A DNA stretch of 14,883 bases from an uncultured Lachnospiraceae bacterium (lineage in GTDB: Bacteria > Bacillota > Clostridia > Lachnospirales > Lachnospiraceae): assembly GCA_902476265.1 (NCBI GenBank), contig CABSCP010000065.1, positions 1 through 14,883 on the forward strand, written 5' to 3'. Shown in pieces: positions 14,187 through 14,883 of the stretch. Position 1 is the first letter of the stretch, and the number at the start of each line of letters is the position of its first letter. The translations under genes and the position numbers were made by a program. The notes below the pieces were generated by a model that was not told the DNA's origin, ran no database searches, and was given only the letters and a program-made list of their open reading frames with translations.

Positions 14187-14883
14187 ATGTTTGGTTTTTT
14201 TAACGGAGGAGAACGGAGGGGTTGTGGAAATCCGGGGCCCTGTCAGCCATCCGGCTGCCGTCCGCCGCAGGGTGACTGTTGTCCTCCGCAGGATAGCTGC
14301 TGTCCGTCTGAATGCCGCCCGCCGCAGGGTGACTGCTGTCCGTCTGACTGCCGCCCCCCGCAGGATAGCTGCTCTGCTCCTGACTGCTGTATAACGTGCC
14401 CCACGGGGCCAACCGGACCACGGGGCCCTGCGGGCCCGGTTGGCGCGACAGGTATGCGGGGGCCTGCAGGTCCGATGGGGCCGACGGGTGCCCGGGGTGC
14501 AACGGGAGCAACAGGGCCGACAGGTGTCAGGGGCCCTGCGGGTGTAACAGGGCCGACAGGTGTCAGGGGTCCTGCGGGTGCAACAGGGCCGACGGGCGCC
14601 CGGGGTGCAACGGGAGCAACAGGGCCGACGGGCGTCAGGGGTCCTGCGGGTGCAACGGGTTCGACTGGGCCCGCTGGTTCTACTGGTGCCTCGGGCTTAA
14701 CCGGTGCGACCGGTGCGACCGGTGCGACCGGTCCGGCTGGCGTCACCGGCCCAACGGGAGCGGCAGGTCCGGCTGGTGAGCGCGGACCTGCGGGCCCGAG
14801 AGGCTTACCCGGGGCAACAGGCCCCACCGGCCCGAGAGGCTTACCCGGGGCAACAGGCCCCACCGGCCCGAGAGGCTTACCCG
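14187..14883 (+). CDS. Cysteine-rich collagen-like protein (partial, runs off right edge)
   Basis: The frame from ATG 14187 is open for 232 codons to the edge. GGGAG (14172-14176) lies 10 nt before it. Residues 1-73 form a head with 15 cysteines, often as CC pairs, in repeats of the type CRPPQGDCC and CCPSDCRPPQDSC. From G74 to the edge there are 53 unbroken Gly-X-Y triplets rich in GPT, GAT, GPA, GVR and GLP, as in bacterial collagen-like proteins. Many Firmicutes members of this class (BclA type) form hair-like fibres on the spore exosporium, others sit on the cell surface. No signal peptide is visible at the N-terminus, as expected for a mother-cell-made spore coat or exosporium protein and unlike a secreted cell-wall protein. 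The C-terminal domain, which would decide the type, lies outside the window. The DNA is visibly more GC-rich than its neighbours because of Gly/Pro/Ala codons. Confidence 0.85.
   Translation, partial: MFGFFNGGERRGCGNPGPCQPSGCRPPQGDCCPPQDSCCPSECRPPQGDCCPSDCRPPQDSCSAPDCCITCPTGPTGPRGPAGPVGATGMRGPAGPMGPTGARGATGATGPTGVRGPAGVTGPTGVRGPAGATGPTGARGATGATGPTGVRGPAGATGSTGPAGSTGASGLTGATGATGATGPAGVTGPTGAAGPAGERGPAGPRGLPGATGPTGPRGLPGATGPTGPRGLP
14478..14657 (+). repeat. Five tandem 36-bp units inside the collagen-like gene
   Basis: Units start at 14478, 14514, 14550, 14586 and 14622, each with GGGCCGAC(A/G)GG near its front, and encode variants of GPTGVRGPAGAT. Units 1 and 4 (GARGATGAT version) resemble each other more than their neighbours do, so units were probably copied in blocks. 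Confidence 0.85.
14793..14883 (+). repeat. Tandem 36-bp identical units at the right edge
   Basis: Two complete units (14793-14828 and 14829-14864) and a 19-base partial third are identical base for base, and encode GPRGLPGATGPT. Perfect identity shows recent duplication, and the array runs out of the window, so its copy number is unknown. Confidence 0.9.

Noticed and set aside
14243..14863. 206-codon minus-strand frame rich in Gly, Pro, Val and Ala
   Set aside because: It is the complement of the Gly-X-Y repeats, which themselves read as Gly/Pro-rich; the plus frame has a ribosome-binding site, ATG and a perfect triplet pattern.
14478..14883. 36-bp repeats as a CRISPR array
   Set aside because: The units are directly adjacent without unique spacers and stay in frame as collagen triplets.

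Overview
The window looks like a chromosome segment of a spore-forming Lachnospiraceae-type Clostridium relative (for example the Blautia/Ruminococcus/Lachnoclostridium area). This rests on moderate GC, strong AGGAGG ribosome-binding sites, sigma-A-like promoters, hairpin-plus-T-run terminators and protein sequences of Firmicutes style. The genus is inference; no rRNA or other marker gene is present. All complete genes lie on the plus strand. The only minus-strand gene is a transposase running off the left edge.

Left part (1-2660): the first 150 residues of an IS91-family transposase (minus strand) end in a hairpin-rich gap. Next comes a 2-isopropylmalate synthase (LeuA) continuous with a C-terminal AraC-type DNA-binding domain, then a terminator. 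Middle part (2736-7361): a promoter and a probable operon of a DUF1653 protein, a cytosolic-type 5'-nucleotidase, a one-chain fusion of SfsA (nuclease family) to MutY (adenine glycosylase), and a family 2 glycosyltransferase, closed by a strong terminator. A second family 2 glycosyltransferase with a helical TPR-like tail follows (7482-8558).

The 400 bases between that gene and carB hold an elaborate set of hairpins. One 131-nt stretch (8728-8858) can fold into a 10-bp closing stem with three perfect arms, like a cloverleaf, and a degenerate related copy lies just upstream. carB (large subunit of carbamoyl-phosphate synthase) then has its own promoter and terminator and no carA beside it.

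Right part (12300-14883): a DedA membrane protein is tightly coupled to a family 4 glycosyltransferase, probably a membrane-lipid or envelope pair. The last gene is open at the right edge. It encodes a protein with a cysteine-rich head and an uninterrupted Gly-X-Y collagen-like region, and is preceded by a sequence resembling a sporulation sigma-K promoter, which suggests a spore-surface protein.

The most notable items are the LeuA-AraC fusion, the SfsA-MutY fusion, the cloverleaf-like intergenic element, and the Cys-rich collagen-like gene with its sigma-K-like promoter. All family assignments come from reading motifs by eye; no database search was possible.
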